Below the pieces are notes generated by a model. The model was not told the origin of the DNA. It saw only the letters and a list, made by a program, of their open reading frames with translations, and did no database searches. Shown here one piece after another: positions 1 through 9,031 of a stretch of DNA of 64,000 bases. The stretch's first letter is position 1. Every line of letters begins with the position of its first letter. The stretch spans positions 1 to 64,000 of the forward strand of contig VMEW01000009.1 in NCBI GenBank assembly GCA_007375735.1, in the 5' to 3' direction. The position numbers and the translations under genes were made by a program. Source of the DNA: Candidatus Peregrinibacteria bacterium Greene0416_19 (GTDB taxonomy: Bacteria; Patescibacteriota; Gracilibacteria; Peribacterales; Peribacteraceae).

Positions 1-38
1 ACGCGGCAAAGAACTCGAAGAAATTGAGAGAGGTGTAG

Positions 39-452
39 GTGGACATAGTGCCCACATTCTTACACCATTGGCGATTTCTGCTCAGGCTCAGTAGTCATTA
101 TCCCTCATTCGAGGAGAAAGCTGCATACCTGATTTGTAGCATTGCCGGCTCACAGTACTTTTCAAATGGAAACAAGCGCTTAAGCGTTGTGACGCTGCTT
201 ATGTTCCTTATCGTGAACGAAGCGAATTTTGCCGACCTAACGAAAGATCAGCTGAAGGTGGTGCTGACCGACTCATTCCCGAAGCATGTCTGGGAAGAGA
301 ATCTTCAGATCCGCGGCGACCATTCACTGTTCCTCTACAACCTGGCTATCGCACTGGGAGACCGAACGCGGTGGGAATCGGATGACTTCGGTACATTGCG
401 TGAAAAAGTCGCGAAACTGTTCAGATTCCTGTACTGGTTGCCAGTATACTGA
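39..452 (+). CDS. Fic/Doc-like protein fragment or degenerate gene
   Basis: FEEKAAYLICSIAGSQYFSNGNKRLSVV resembles the Doc/Fic core (fEKAA...HpFxDGNKR), with Gln where the His is expected; an in-frame stop lies just upstream (36-38). Confidence 0.45.
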   Translation: MDIVPTFLHHWRFLLRLSSHYPSFEEKAAYLICSIAGSQYFSNGNKRLSVVTLLMFLIVNEANFADLTKDQLKVVLTDSFPKHVWEENLQIRGDHSLFLYNLAIALGDRTRWESDDFGTLREKVAKLFRFLYWLPVY

Positions 453-492
453 TTACGTCACCCTTCGACCCACTCAGGGTCACGTCGCTTCG

Positions 493-1626
493 CTACGTGA
501 CAATCTCCTCCAACCGCTTCTCCTCCACCGCCCGCCTGACCTCCATGGCCAGCCGCTCGCCCATGCTCATGGATGAACCATGCAGGTAACCGCTGTACGG
601 CGTCGCGGCGGTGCCGGGAGAGCCGGGGATGCGGAAGCTGACGTCGAAGATGATGATGTCCTCCCTCCCCTCCTCAGCCACGACGGCGCCCTGGAGCGCG
701 AACGGGCCGATGATCCCCTTTCCGCCGGGATCGATCTTCTTGGGCAGCGCCTGGGTCGCTTTCACGAACTTCTCGCCGAGCTCAAACGCCCGCTCGAGGA
801 GCGACTCCTTTACGGTGCACGCGATGTGTCCGGTCTCGATCATCTTGAGCGGGAAGTGCTTGAGGGCGGTCATCTGGTCCTCCGCCGTCATGCGCAGGAA
901 GCCGTCCAGGTTCGTCTGTCGCCGGGTGTCGGTCCCGAGCAATTCGAGCTCGCCCGTGAGCGGTGAATAGAAGAAGTTGAAGTTGACCGGCGCTCCTACG
1001 ATGAACTCCTCGATGGGGGCCTGCCGCCACTCTTTGCTGATCTTGCGCGCCTTCTCCAGTTTCTTCCCCGTCTTCTCGTATTCCTTGACCGAACTGACAA
1101 TGAAGAACGCCCGCTCGTAACCCCGCATCGCTTCGCTGGCCTTCACGATGACCGGACGATCGATATCCTTGGACTTCTCGAAGACCCGTGGGGTGCGGAT
1201 GCCGGCTTTCTTCAGCAGATGGTACTGGTTGAAAAACTGGTCCCGTTCCTCCAGCCGCAACAGGTGGCGCGACCCAACGATCGGCACCTGGAACTCATCC
1301 TCCACCCGCGCGAAGTCCTTGAAGTAAACCCAGAAGTAGCGGCTGTGCACGAAGACGGTGTTGAGCTTCCGGAGCTTCTGCTGCACCTCATCCTTCAGAA
1401 TGTCCTGAAAATCATGCACGATGATCACCTCGTCGATGCAGCCCTTCTCGTCACGCGTCTTGTAGTACTTCTCGTACGTTTTCTCGCGCCCTTTCCGTGC
1501 GACGCAGACGGTATGGAAATCGAACTGCTTGGCGCCGTGGGCGGTGTCGAGCGCGCTGTGGCCGCCGAGCATGCCGATGGTCAGATTTTTCAGGTTGTAG
1601 CCTTTCAGGAGCGGGGCGATCTCCAT
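493..1626 (-). CDS. purP: PurP-like ATP-grasp ligase (5-formaminoimidazole-4-carboxamide ribonucleotide synthetase family), copy 1
   Basis: MEIAPLLKGYNLKNLTIGMLGGHSALDTAHGAK...; start trimmed from the 500-aa ORF to the Met at 1626; homologous to the adjacent ORF. Confidence 0.8.
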   Translation of the reverse strand: MEIAPLLKGYNLKNLTIGMLGGHSALDTAHGAKQFDFHTVCVARKGREKTYEKYYKTRDEKGCIDEVIIVHDFQDILKDEVQQKLRKLNTVFVHSRYFWVYFKDFARVEDEFQVPIVGSRHLLRLEERDQFFNQYHLLKKAGIRTPRVFEKSKDIDRPVIVKASEAMRGYERAFFIVSSVKEYEKTGKKLEKARKISKEWRQAPIEEFIVGAPVNFNFFYSPLTGELELLGTDTRRQTNLDGFLRMTAEDQMTALKHFPLKMIETGHIACTVKESLLERAFELGEKFVKATQALPKKIDPGGKGIIGPFALQGAVVAEEGREDIIIFDVSFRIPGSPGTAATPYSGYLHGSSMSMGERLAMEVRRAVEEKRLEEIVT

Positions 1627-1645
1627 CGGTCGGCTATTGTAGCGT

Positions 1646-1738
1646 AAAGGATCCAAAAGACCCAAAAGACGCAAAGGAACCCCCAAAGAAGCCTCCTTTA
1701 GATCTTTTAGGTCCTCTTTGTCCTTTCGGTCTTTATCA
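1646..1738. repeat. Inverted array of 9-bp tandem units between the two purP genes
   Basis: Left arm aaaggatcc|aaaagaccc|aaaagacgc|aaaggaacc; right arm tcctttaga|tcttttagg|tcctctttg|tcctttcgg|tctttatca. Confidence 0.85.
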
Positions 1739-1741
1739 GTA

Positions 1742-2821
1742 TCAACCAAGCACCTCCGCCAGCCTCCCCTCCTCAATCGCCTGCTTGATATCCCGCGCGA
1801 TGCGGCGGCCGGTCGACATCGGCTCGCAATAGCGGAGCGCTGTGTAGGGAGAACCTTCGATGTAGGGATTGGTGCCGGCGACGATGCGTGCGCTGATCTC
1901 GAACACGTAGGTCTGCAGCTTGCGCGTGACGATGGCCTCCAGGCAGAACGGGCCGAAGAGGCCTTTGCGTTTTCCGTTCTTTCCTTTCGGGCCACAGAGC
2001 TGCTGGCTCACCTTCACCACCCGTTCTCCCATCTCGAAAAACTCAGGAAGCATCGATTCCCGGACGACGACGGGCATGTTGCCCACGATCGTATAGGACG
2101 TGTGGATGTTTGCCGCGAGCTGGTCCTCGGCACGGATACGTCCGATGGAGTCGGCATTCGATTCATACCGCTTGTCGAAGCTCATGATCTCGAGTTCCCC
2201 CGTGATGGGCGAGTAGAAGTAGTGGATGTAGAGCGGCACGCCGACGATGTACTCCTGAATGACGAAATCAGTCTCCTTCGGATACTTCTTCCGCTTCACC
2301 TCCTCGAACTGCTCCGGCGACTTGACCACGAAGTACCCGAAGCCCCCGCCCGCGCCGTGGAACTTCACGATCACCCGACGGTCGATGTCCGCCGGCTTCT
2401 GGAACACCTTCGGCAGCAGCAATCTGGATTTCTCCAGCCACACACGTTCCTTGGTGCGATTCGATTCCCACTCCAGAATCTCCTTGGTCCCGTAGTACAT
2501 CGTCTTCATCTTCTGCACCCGATCGTGACCCAGGTACGCGACGAACGACCCGTGCGGAATGATGATCGCATTGCGGCGGATGAGTTCCTGTTCGAGCTTC
2601 GCATTCCATCCTCTCTTCCAATCATCCACCAGCAATATGTCGTCGGCCACACCGTACGACCGGTAGGGTCGCTCCTTGCCCCTCTGGCAGATGACCAGGT
2701 TCCGCATGCCCTCCTGCCGCGCCCCGTAGAGAATCTGCAACGCCGAATGACTCCCCATCGTGGCGATCACGTAGTCGTTCGGGTTGCGGGAAGCCGGCGG
2801 CGGGGATGCGCGGGGAGACAT
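1742..2821 (-). CDS. purP: PurP-like ATP-grasp ligase, copy 2
   Basis: NDYVIATMGSHSALQILYGARQEGMRN...VIVKFHGAGGGFGYFVVKS...; full-length PurP-like. Confidence 0.85.
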   Translation of the reverse strand: MSPRASPPPASRNPNDYVIATMGSHSALQILYGARQEGMRNLVICQRGKERPYRSYGVADDILLVDDWKRGWNAKLEQELIRRNAIIIPHGSFVAYLGHDRVQKMKTMYYGTKEILEWESNRTKERVWLEKSRLLLPKVFQKPADIDRRVIVKFHGAGGGFGYFVVKSPEQFEEVKRKKYPKETDFVIQEYIVGVPLYIHYFYSPITGELEIMSFDKRYESNADSIGRIRAEDQLAANIHTSYTIVGNMPVVVRESMLPEFFEMGERVVKVSQQLCGPKGKNGKRKGLFGPFCLEAIVTRKLQTYVFEISARIVAGTNPYIEGSPYTALRYCEPMSTGRRIARDIKQAIEEGRLAEVLG

Positions 2822-2949
2822 GTATTTCCGGAGAGTGTACTAGAGATGCTCGCCGCAGACAAGGTCCCGGGACGCAGCACGCGCGCAGAGTCCTTGTGGC
2901 GTTGGTCAAGGAATTTCTTCAATGAAGAGGTCTCCGGAGGCGCTGCGCC

Positions 2950-3543
2950 TCAGGGGTACTTCTTCCCTTGTTTCTCCAGCAACTTGCACTGCGTGTACCG
3001 TCCTCCCGAGTACTGGGAGCAACGATTATTGACAGAACGGACCGCCGCCGCCGGGGCTGCCGCCGGGGCTTCCCCGTTGCAGTAGCGTTCCTTGAGCGTC
3101 TCCATCCGGTCGGTCATGAGGCTGACCGCGCGCGCGTTCGCAGCGGCAACCGTCTGTTCCACGCCATCGACGGGAAGAATGGTCGAAATGTAGGCGACCA
3201 CTTCCGCCGCGATCCCCGTGGCCGCATCGCAGTTGGTCGTGAAACTGTCACCGACCATTGTCACCTGTTCCTTCAGGTTGTCATCCTCCGCTTCCCAGTA
3301 TCCCCGGATCTTCTGATCGCTCGACTTCACGGACTTGTTGCGCTGCGCGCTGATCTTGCGCACGAGTGCCGGCGACCGGATGACCGCTTCGCCGACATGG
3401 TCCGCGCTGAGAGCATTGCCGATGGGAAGAGCTGCTGCGGAGGCAAGCAAGATACCGACGATGGCACCGCCGAGAGCAACCGTCACATCGCGAGACTGGA
3501 CCATACGGGGAGGGGGAATGTGTGTTCTGAAGTAGTATAGCAT
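2950..3543 (-). CDS. hypothetical membrane-anchored protein
   Basis: N-terminal hydrophobic segment (VALGGAIVGILLASAAALPIGNAL); long ORF. Confidence 0.6.
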   Translation of the reverse strand: MLYYFRTHIPPPRMVQSRDVTVALGGAIVGILLASAAALPIGNALSADHVGEAVIRSPALVRKISAQRNKSVKSSDQKIRGYWEAEDDNLKEQVTMVGDSFTTNCDAATGIAAEVVAYISTILPVDGVEQTVAAANARAVSLMTDRMETLKERYCNGEAPAAAPAAAVRSVNNRCSQYSGGRYTQCKLLEKQGKKYP

Positions 3544-3566
3544 TTTTCACATTTTTCTTCAAATGG

Positions 3567-3638
3567 AGGTGCCGGTGGGAATTGCACCCACGCATGGGGG
3601 TTTTGCAGACCCCTGCCTTACTCCTTGGCTACGGCACC
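3567..3638 (-). tRNA. tRNA-Cys(GCA)
   Basis: Minus strand GGTGCCG-TA-GCC...GGC-A-GGGGT CTGCAAA ACCCC-CATGC-GTGGG TGCAATT CCCAC-CGGCACC-T; complete cloverleaf; T-loop TGCAATT is atypical. Confidence 0.9.
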
Positions 3639-3643
3639 TCGCT

Positions 3644-3743
3644 GAGTATCAGAATATCTGTGTACCAGTATATCAGCGCGAACAAAGCGGTCGATCAGAG
3701 TGTGGCACTGATACTCTGCTGATACACAGATAGTCTGATCACT
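3644..3743. repeat. Long imperfect inverted repeat between tRNA-Cys and a lipoprotein gene
   Basis: atcagaatatctgtgta (3648-3664) vs tacacagatagtctgat (3723-3739), 16/17 complementary, extended by gagt/cactc. Confidence 0.8.
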
Positions 3744-4314
3744 CCTGCTTCGCTGCCTCCGGCTCCGTCAGCGTGATCGAGTGCATCATGGTGACGATCT
3801 GCCGCGCCAGGGAGTCGTTCACCGCAAGAGGAGTGAGCGCCGTGAAGGAGTAGCCTACTTCCTTGGTGGCGACACTCACCTGATAGAAGCGGCGCTCCGG
3901 CTCCTCGGGGAGCGGCTTGGCGCTGAAGATGTGGAGTCCCACCGGTTTTCCATCGATCCGCAGATCGCGTTCATCCAAGAGCTTGTAGCCGGGGAGCTGG
4001 GCCACCGACCGGATGCTGGCTTTGCTGTAGGCCGTGGAATCGATGCCCGTCGCCACCGCCTCGCGCGTGACGGTGAGGGTGGGGAACTGGCCAGCCACCG
4101 CCGCTTCCTTCTGGAATCCGGCCACCATCTCGGACGGGGCGCCCCGCCGGTTGAGCGTCTCGCGATCCATCACCGTCCAGCCATCGGGGAGGCAGAGACC
4201 GATAGTGCCGTCCCAGTACTGCTGGCTGCAATCGCCGCCTCCGCCGCCCGTGCACGCGGACAGGAGGAGGACAAGGATGATCAGGGGAGGTGTGACACGC
4301 CTCATCAGCGGCAT
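3739..4314 (-). CDS. putative lipoprotein
   Basis: MPLMRRVTPPLIILVLLLSACTGGGG: lipobox LLSAC. Confidence 0.65.
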   Translation of the reverse strand: MPLMRRVTPPLIILVLLLSACTGGGGGDCSQQYWDGTIGLCLPDGWTVMDRETLNRRGAPSEMVAGFQKEAAVAGQFPTLTVTREAVATGIDSTAYSKASIRSVAQLPGYKLLDERDLRIDGKPVGLHIFSAKPLPEEPERRFYQVSVATKEVGYSFTALTPLAVNDSLARQIVTMMHSITLTEPEAAKQE

Positions 4315-4438
4315 AGCATACAGACCGTGCAGCACCGAGCCTCCGACGGATGTGGACATTTTCTATTAATTGTTCCTTGCAATACAGAGCGGAATTGAGC
4401 AACCCGGCAAATTCTGCTACAATAAAACGATTACATAC

Positions 4439-6829
4439 ATGCACAACTCACTCCTCCGGATCGCGCTCGTGGCGGGACTGTTCCTGTCCCCGTTCCCGGC
4501 ACTTGCGGGCGGCAGCCTGCACGTGCAGGACACCGTGGCAGGCATCGGCACGGATGCAGCGCTGAGCGGGTTTGCGGCCGGCGGGAGTGTCTCCGTCCGC
4601 ATCACCGCGCCGCACGGAGTGCGCGGCAGTTATCCCGTCTCCCTCGACGCCGCAGGGGGGGGGAGCGTGCGCATTCCCGGCGGTCACCTGGAGGAAGCAG
4701 GCGACTACACTGCATCGCTCGAGGACGGGACGGCCCCGACGCGTTTCCGCGTCCTGCCCGACCGGGTGAGCGCTGGCACGTCGACCGTGGCGGCGGACCG
4801 CAGCGACATCGACCCGGATGGCCGGGACGAGGCGAGAGTGACGGTCACGCTGCGTGACGCGCTGGGCAATCCCCTGAGCGGACGTCCGGTGAAGCTCATC
4901 AGCAGCCGCACCGCCGACGCCATCACCCCTCGCACGCGCGAAACCGACAGTCGCGGTCGGCAGAGCTTCGTCGTCTCCACCCGCCTGCCCGGCAACATCA
5001 TCCTGCGGGCGATCGACCTGCTGAGTGACACCGACCTCCTGGAGACGATCGCTGTCGCGGTCGGCATGACCGCCGGGATGGGGGGAGACACCGAGGAGGG
5101 GGTGTACGCGGCCCAGCTCATCCGCAAGGCACGGGCGCAGGAATTTGACGTGCTGGCCGGCTTCCGGGTGACGGCGGACCCGCCCGAGATGGAGGCCGGG
5201 GGCGTCACATCCATCACCATCCGCGCGGTGGACGCTCAGGGGCGCACGGTGGAGAACTACACCGGAACCATCGCCGTATTCTCCCCCACCGATCCGGACG
5301 CCATCCTGCCGAACTTCAGTGAGAAGACCGGAGAAGGGTCCGCGGCCTTCACCCCCAAGAACCTGGGCCAGAAACTCATCGCGCTGTCCGTGATCTTCAA
5401 GAAGAGCGGCGAGCAGATCCTGCGGGTGGAGGACCGCACCGATCCGGAGAACGTGCTCCACGGCGAAGCGCGCGTGACGGTCACCGGGCGGGACATCATC
5501 GACCCCAAGTACCGCATCCAATTCACGTCCCCCAAACCCGAGAGCGCGGTCAACGCTTTCGCGATCACGGTGGAAGGCATCGGTCCCGCGTACGCCGACA
5601 TCGAGATCACGGGCGGCGCGGAGGATGTAGGAACGGAAACCGACCGCGACGGCCGGTTTTCCGTCGGCGTGCAGCTGCCGGAGAACCAGAAGGAATTCAC
5701 GCTGCGCGCCCGCGACCAGTCGGGCCGCTACGATTCGGGCAACGTCCACATCGTTCTGGACCAGGACGCCCCCAAGGTCACGTCCATCAAGTTCACGCCC
5801 GACAAGCCCGAGGCGGGCAGCAACGTCCTTCTGGTGGTGAAGACCGAGAAGCAGGCCGATGTTCGCCTGACCCTGAACGAGCAGGAGTTCGCGCTGCAGG
5901 AAAACGCGCAGACGCCCGGGATCTACCAAACACTCGTCACAGCGCCGGACGAGGCGGGCGATCTGCAGCCGGTGATCACGGTCAAGGACGGCGCCGGCAA
6001 CGTCACCGAGATTCGAGGCACCATCCGCATACGGGCCAAGGCCCTCCCCCAGGTGCAGAACCTGCGCGCGGAAGCGCGTCCCGGCGCCGTAGATCTGCAG
6101 TGGGATCCGGTCACCCAGGAACCGGTGACGGGCTACCGCATCTACGTGTCGGAGGACGTGCCGGATAATTTCCTCACGATCGACCACCAGGACGCGATCC
6201 CCGGCGTCACCATCGCCAAGCTGAGAGCCGGCATCAAGTACTACTTCGCGGTCACGGCTATCCAGGATGACCGTGAAAGCGGTAAGAAGAGCGACGTGAA
6301 GGTCGCCACGCCGATCGGCCTCCGGCTGGACGCGGTCCCCGCAGATGGCGCGCTGGACCTGCGTTGGGCATTCCCGGGCGGGCCGGTGCTCTCCTCGTAC
6401 GTCCTCAAATACGGCGTGGTGAAAGGCAAGTACACGGAGGAGCGCATCCTGAACGGCGAACTCACGTCCTTCATGGTTCGGGATCTCCTCAACGGCATCC
6501 GGTACGACCTGCAGCTGACACCGGTGACGGTGACCGGTGACCTGCTGACCGACGTGGCGGCCACGGTGGAGGGCACACCGGCCACCGACCAGACCGGTTT
6601 CCATCCCAGCGCGTCGGAAGAGCTTCCGTTCGATCCGAATGAGATCGCCCCGGCCGATGATCTGCACGAGGGCGCGCCGTTGACGCCGGGATCGGGCGTG
6701 CCGGCGTGGGTGCTGTGGAGTGCAACGGGCGCAGCAGTCCTGGGGACGCTGACGTACGCCGCGCACCGCCGGGAGCGCAAAAGGATGCTCTCGTTCCTCC
6801 GAACAGTGGAATCGCAGTATCGTTCCTGA
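4439..6829 (+). CDS. secreted, C-terminally membrane-anchored protein with Ig-like and fibronectin type III-like domains
   Basis: Signal peptide MHNSLLRIALVAGLFLSPFPALAGG; beta-sandwich repeats; YRIYVSEDVPD...YYFAVTAI FN3-like segment; C-terminal TM WVLWSATGAAVLGTLTYAAHRRERK. Confidence 0.8.
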   Translation: MHNSLLRIALVAGLFLSPFPALAGGSLHVQDTVAGIGTDAALSGFAAGGSVSVRITAPHGVRGSYPVSLDAAGGGSVRIPGGHLEEAGDYTASLEDGTAPTRFRVLPDRVSAGTSTVAADRSDIDPDGRDEARVTVTLRDALGNPLSGRPVKLISSRTADAITPRTRETDSRGRQSFVVSTRLPGNIILRAIDLLSDTDLLETIAVAVGMTAGMGGDTEEGVYAAQLIRKARAQEFDVLAGFRVTADPPEMEAGGVTSITIRAVDAQGRTVENYTGTIAVFSPTDPDAILPNFSEKTGEGSAAFTPKNLGQKLIALSVIFKKSGEQILRVEDRTDPENVLHGEARVTVTGRDIIDPKYRIQFTSPKPESAVNAFAITVEGIGPAYADIEITGGAEDVGTETDRDGRFSVGVQLPENQKEFTLRARDQSGRYDSGNVHIVLDQDAPKVTSIKFTPDKPEAGSNVLLVVKTEKQADVRLTLNEQEFALQENAQTPGIYQTLVTAPDEAGDLQPVITVKDGAGNVTEIRGTIRIRAKALPQVQNLRAEARPGAVDLQWDPVTQEPVTGYRIYVSEDVPDNFLTIDHQDAIPGVTIAKLRAGIKYYFAVTAIQDDRESGKKSDVKVATPIGLRLDAVPADGALDLRWAFPGGPVLSSYVLKYGVVKGKYTEERILNGELTSFMVRDLLNGIRYDLQLTPVTVTGDLLTDVAATVEGTPATDQTGFHPSASEELPFDPNEIAPADDLHEGAPLTPGSGVPAWVLWSATGAAVLGTLTYAAHRRERKRMLSFLRTVESQYRS

Positions 6830-6838
6830 TCACCTGCC

Positions 6839-8011
6839 ATGGAAGCGTTCGAGCAAGAGAAAGCGGGGGGCCGTGAACGATCTGACTCTGCTGCGCAGGA
6901 TGGGCGCAAGGAGGTGCATGAGCGCATATCCGATGAACTGCGGGAATTCGCGCAGCAGTTGTCGGGTGATACGGTGAAGCCATTGTCTGTGAAGGAAAAA
7001 CTCGCTGGGGATCCCGCACTGAGGAGTGTGCTCTCAGTGCGCGATGAATGGATCGACTGGAAACGGGTGGGCTTGTCCATTCCTTCCAGCCCGAAGTCCG
7101 ACGATCTTGACCGGATCGCCGACATCTACAATAAACAAGTACAGATGCGCGCGATGATTGCCAGAAACCTTTTCTTCCAAGGTCTGGAGGTGACGCAGGA
7201 AACAGTACAAACCGAAATGGAACGGATCATGAAAGCTCGTGAGAAGTACAGGGATGTCACCCTTTTCCAAGGGAGAAACGTACTTGTTGCCGCGCACCGG
7301 GAAACACTCCCGAAGGAAAAGGAGCAGAAATCGGGCGACAGGTACCGTTTCGGAAAGCGGGCGGTGATTGAAAGTATCCGAAAGCAGGGAGGGCTACTCC
7401 CGGAGCAGAGCTTCATCCGGCCCGAGGAAACAGACGAATCCGGGCAGGATGCGAAGCGTCGTATCCTGGAGCGGATCCGCACCTTGCGACCACCGGCGAC
7501 ATTCGTGTTCGACGGCCATGGATCGCCGAAGGCCCTCTACCTCTCCGACGGCGAACCGCAGGATAAGGGATTCCACGAAAAAAAACACACATCGAAAATC
7601 ACCGTCGCCGAGCTGGCGGATGCATTCGTTGAACGTGCCAAGAACTTCCACACGCTTGAAACCGATGATGTGAAGACAAAAGATATCCTCATTCTTGGAA
7701 CCTGCTACAACTCCAATTTCATCCGTTCATTCTACGAAAGCCTGGGGAATGACCCGAAGCCCGTCGCTCTTGGCATGTCCGAATATGGACAGGAAGGTTA
7801 CTCCGAACTGTCATCACCATTCGGCTCGCAGTTCTACTCTAAGGTTCTCGATCTGGGCTCAGGAACAAAAACGACCATCGGAACCGTGTACGAGAACGAG
7901 CTGAAAGGTGATTCGAATCCAAGTCTCTACATCCCTGACGAACTGAACCGCACAATGCAGATCAGTAAAGAAGACAGGCTACGCAAAACATATCACAATG
8001 CTGCAGCATGA
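6839..8011 (+). CDS. putative caspase-like (clan CD) cysteine peptidase
   Basis: ATFVFDGHGSP (strand + GHG) and DILILGTCYNSNFIRSFYESL (strand + Cys), the spacing and context of a clan CD His/Cys dyad. Confidence 0.5.
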   Translation: MEAFEQEKAGGRERSDSAAQDGRKEVHERISDELREFAQQLSGDTVKPLSVKEKLAGDPALRSVLSVRDEWIDWKRVGLSIPSSPKSDDLDRIADIYNKQVQMRAMIARNLFFQGLEVTQETVQTEMERIMKAREKYRDVTLFQGRNVLVAAHRETLPKEKEQKSGDRYRFGKRAVIESIRKQGGLLPEQSFIRPEETDESGQDAKRRILERIRTLRPPATFVFDGHGSPKALYLSDGEPQDKGFHEKKHTSKITVAELADAFVERAKNFHTLETDDVKTKDILILGTCYNSNFIRSFYESLGNDPKPVALGMSEYGQEGYSELSSPFGSQFYSKVLDLGSGTKTTIGTVYENELKGDSNPSLYIPDELNRTMQISKEDRLRKTYHNAAA

Positions 8012-9012
8012 CCGTGGAACCAACCACCAGTCACCGGCACCAGACCCTCTCCATCGGCGGCGCCACCTACGACCTGTTCGTCCGCACGGCGGAGCAGCTC
8101 CACGGTGACGGGACGCAGCAGAGCATCCGCCTTCCCGTGGGGGCCAAGATCCGCGTGCAGGAGGTGATCGAAGCCTGCGGCGGCGGTGCCGCGAACACCT
8201 CCGTCGGGTTGCGACGGCTCGGCTGTGATGCCGGCTTCTGCGGCATCATCGGGTCCGACCAGTGGGGGCAGCGCATCCTGCAGAATTTTGAGCGGGAGCG
8301 GGTGAACACTGCTGCGGCGACCATCGTCGACAGCGAAACATCCAGTTTCTCGCTCATTCTCTCCGTTCCATCCGGCGAACGGACGATCCTGTACAACCCG
8401 GGCGTCAACGAACACATGCACGACGCGCTGTTCGACCGTGAACGGGCGGCCGAAGCCGGCTGGATCTACTTCAACCGCATCCCGGAACAGGGGTGCATGA
8501 TCGAGGACGATCTGCTCGCGATCCTGGACACCGGCGCGGTCGGCCTGACGTGGAATCCGGGCGGGTATCACCTGGAATCCGGCCTGCGGGAAGAGAGCAA
8601 CCGCCTGCTGCTTGCGCACACGAGTCTCTTACTCCTCAATAAAGAAGAAGCTCTGCAGTTCAGCGGTGCATCGACGGTCGCGGATGCACTGGCTGTGTTG
8701 CACCAGGGCGGCGCAACGATGATCTGCGTCACGGATGCGGCAGGAGGAACGGTGGCAACCGACGGCAACCAGACATTCTTCTGCCCGGCTCTCGATACGG
8801 CCGTGGTCGACACGACTGGCGCTGGTGATGCCTTCGGAACCGGTGCCACGTGGGCGCTCCTGGAGGGGTGTGACTTGCCAGATATCCTCCGTGCTGGTAC
8901 CATCAATGCGACCAGTGTGATCGGTGCCATCGGCGCCCAGCCCGGTCTCCTCACAGACATCGAGATGCGTCACCGGCTCCAGAGCAACACCCTTGATGTC
9001 GACGAACGGTAA
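8008..9012 (+). CDS. PfkB-family carbohydrate kinase
   Basis: GGGAANTSVGLRRLGCDAGFCGIIGSDQWG and C-terminal DTTGAGDAFGTGATW. Confidence 0.92.
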   Translation: MTVEPTTSHRHQTLSIGGATYDLFVRTAEQLHGDGTQQSIRLPVGAKIRVQEVIEACGGGAANTSVGLRRLGCDAGFCGIIGSDQWGQRILQNFERERVNTAAATIVDSETSSFSLILSVPSGERTILYNPGVNEHMHDALFDRERAAEAGWIYFNRIPEQGCMIEDDLLAILDTGAVGLTWNPGGYHLESGLREESNRLLLAHTSLLLLNKEEALQFSGASTVADALAVLHQGGATMICVTDAAGGTVATDGNQTFFCPALDTAVVDTTGAGDAFGTGATWALLEGCDLPDILRAGTINATSVIGAIGAQPGLLTDIEMRHRLQSNTLDVDER

Positions 9013-9031
9013 ATCGCTTCCCTCAATACCC

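Noticed and set aside
1627-1995. N-terminal 123-residue extension of the 500-aa purP ORF
   Set aside because: It translates the 9-bp repeat array and overlaps the next purP in another frame; homology starts at MEIAPLL
1718-3085. 455-aa plus-strand ORF opposite the second purP
   Set aside because: Antisense of a clear PurP-like gene; Arg/His/Leu-rich composition typical of shadow ORFs
4448-6766. 772-aa minus-strand ORF opposite the Ig/FN3 gene
   Set aside because: Antisense shadow ORF in high-GC DNA; Arg/His/Gly-rich composition, no domain features, and the plus strand has a signal peptide and TM
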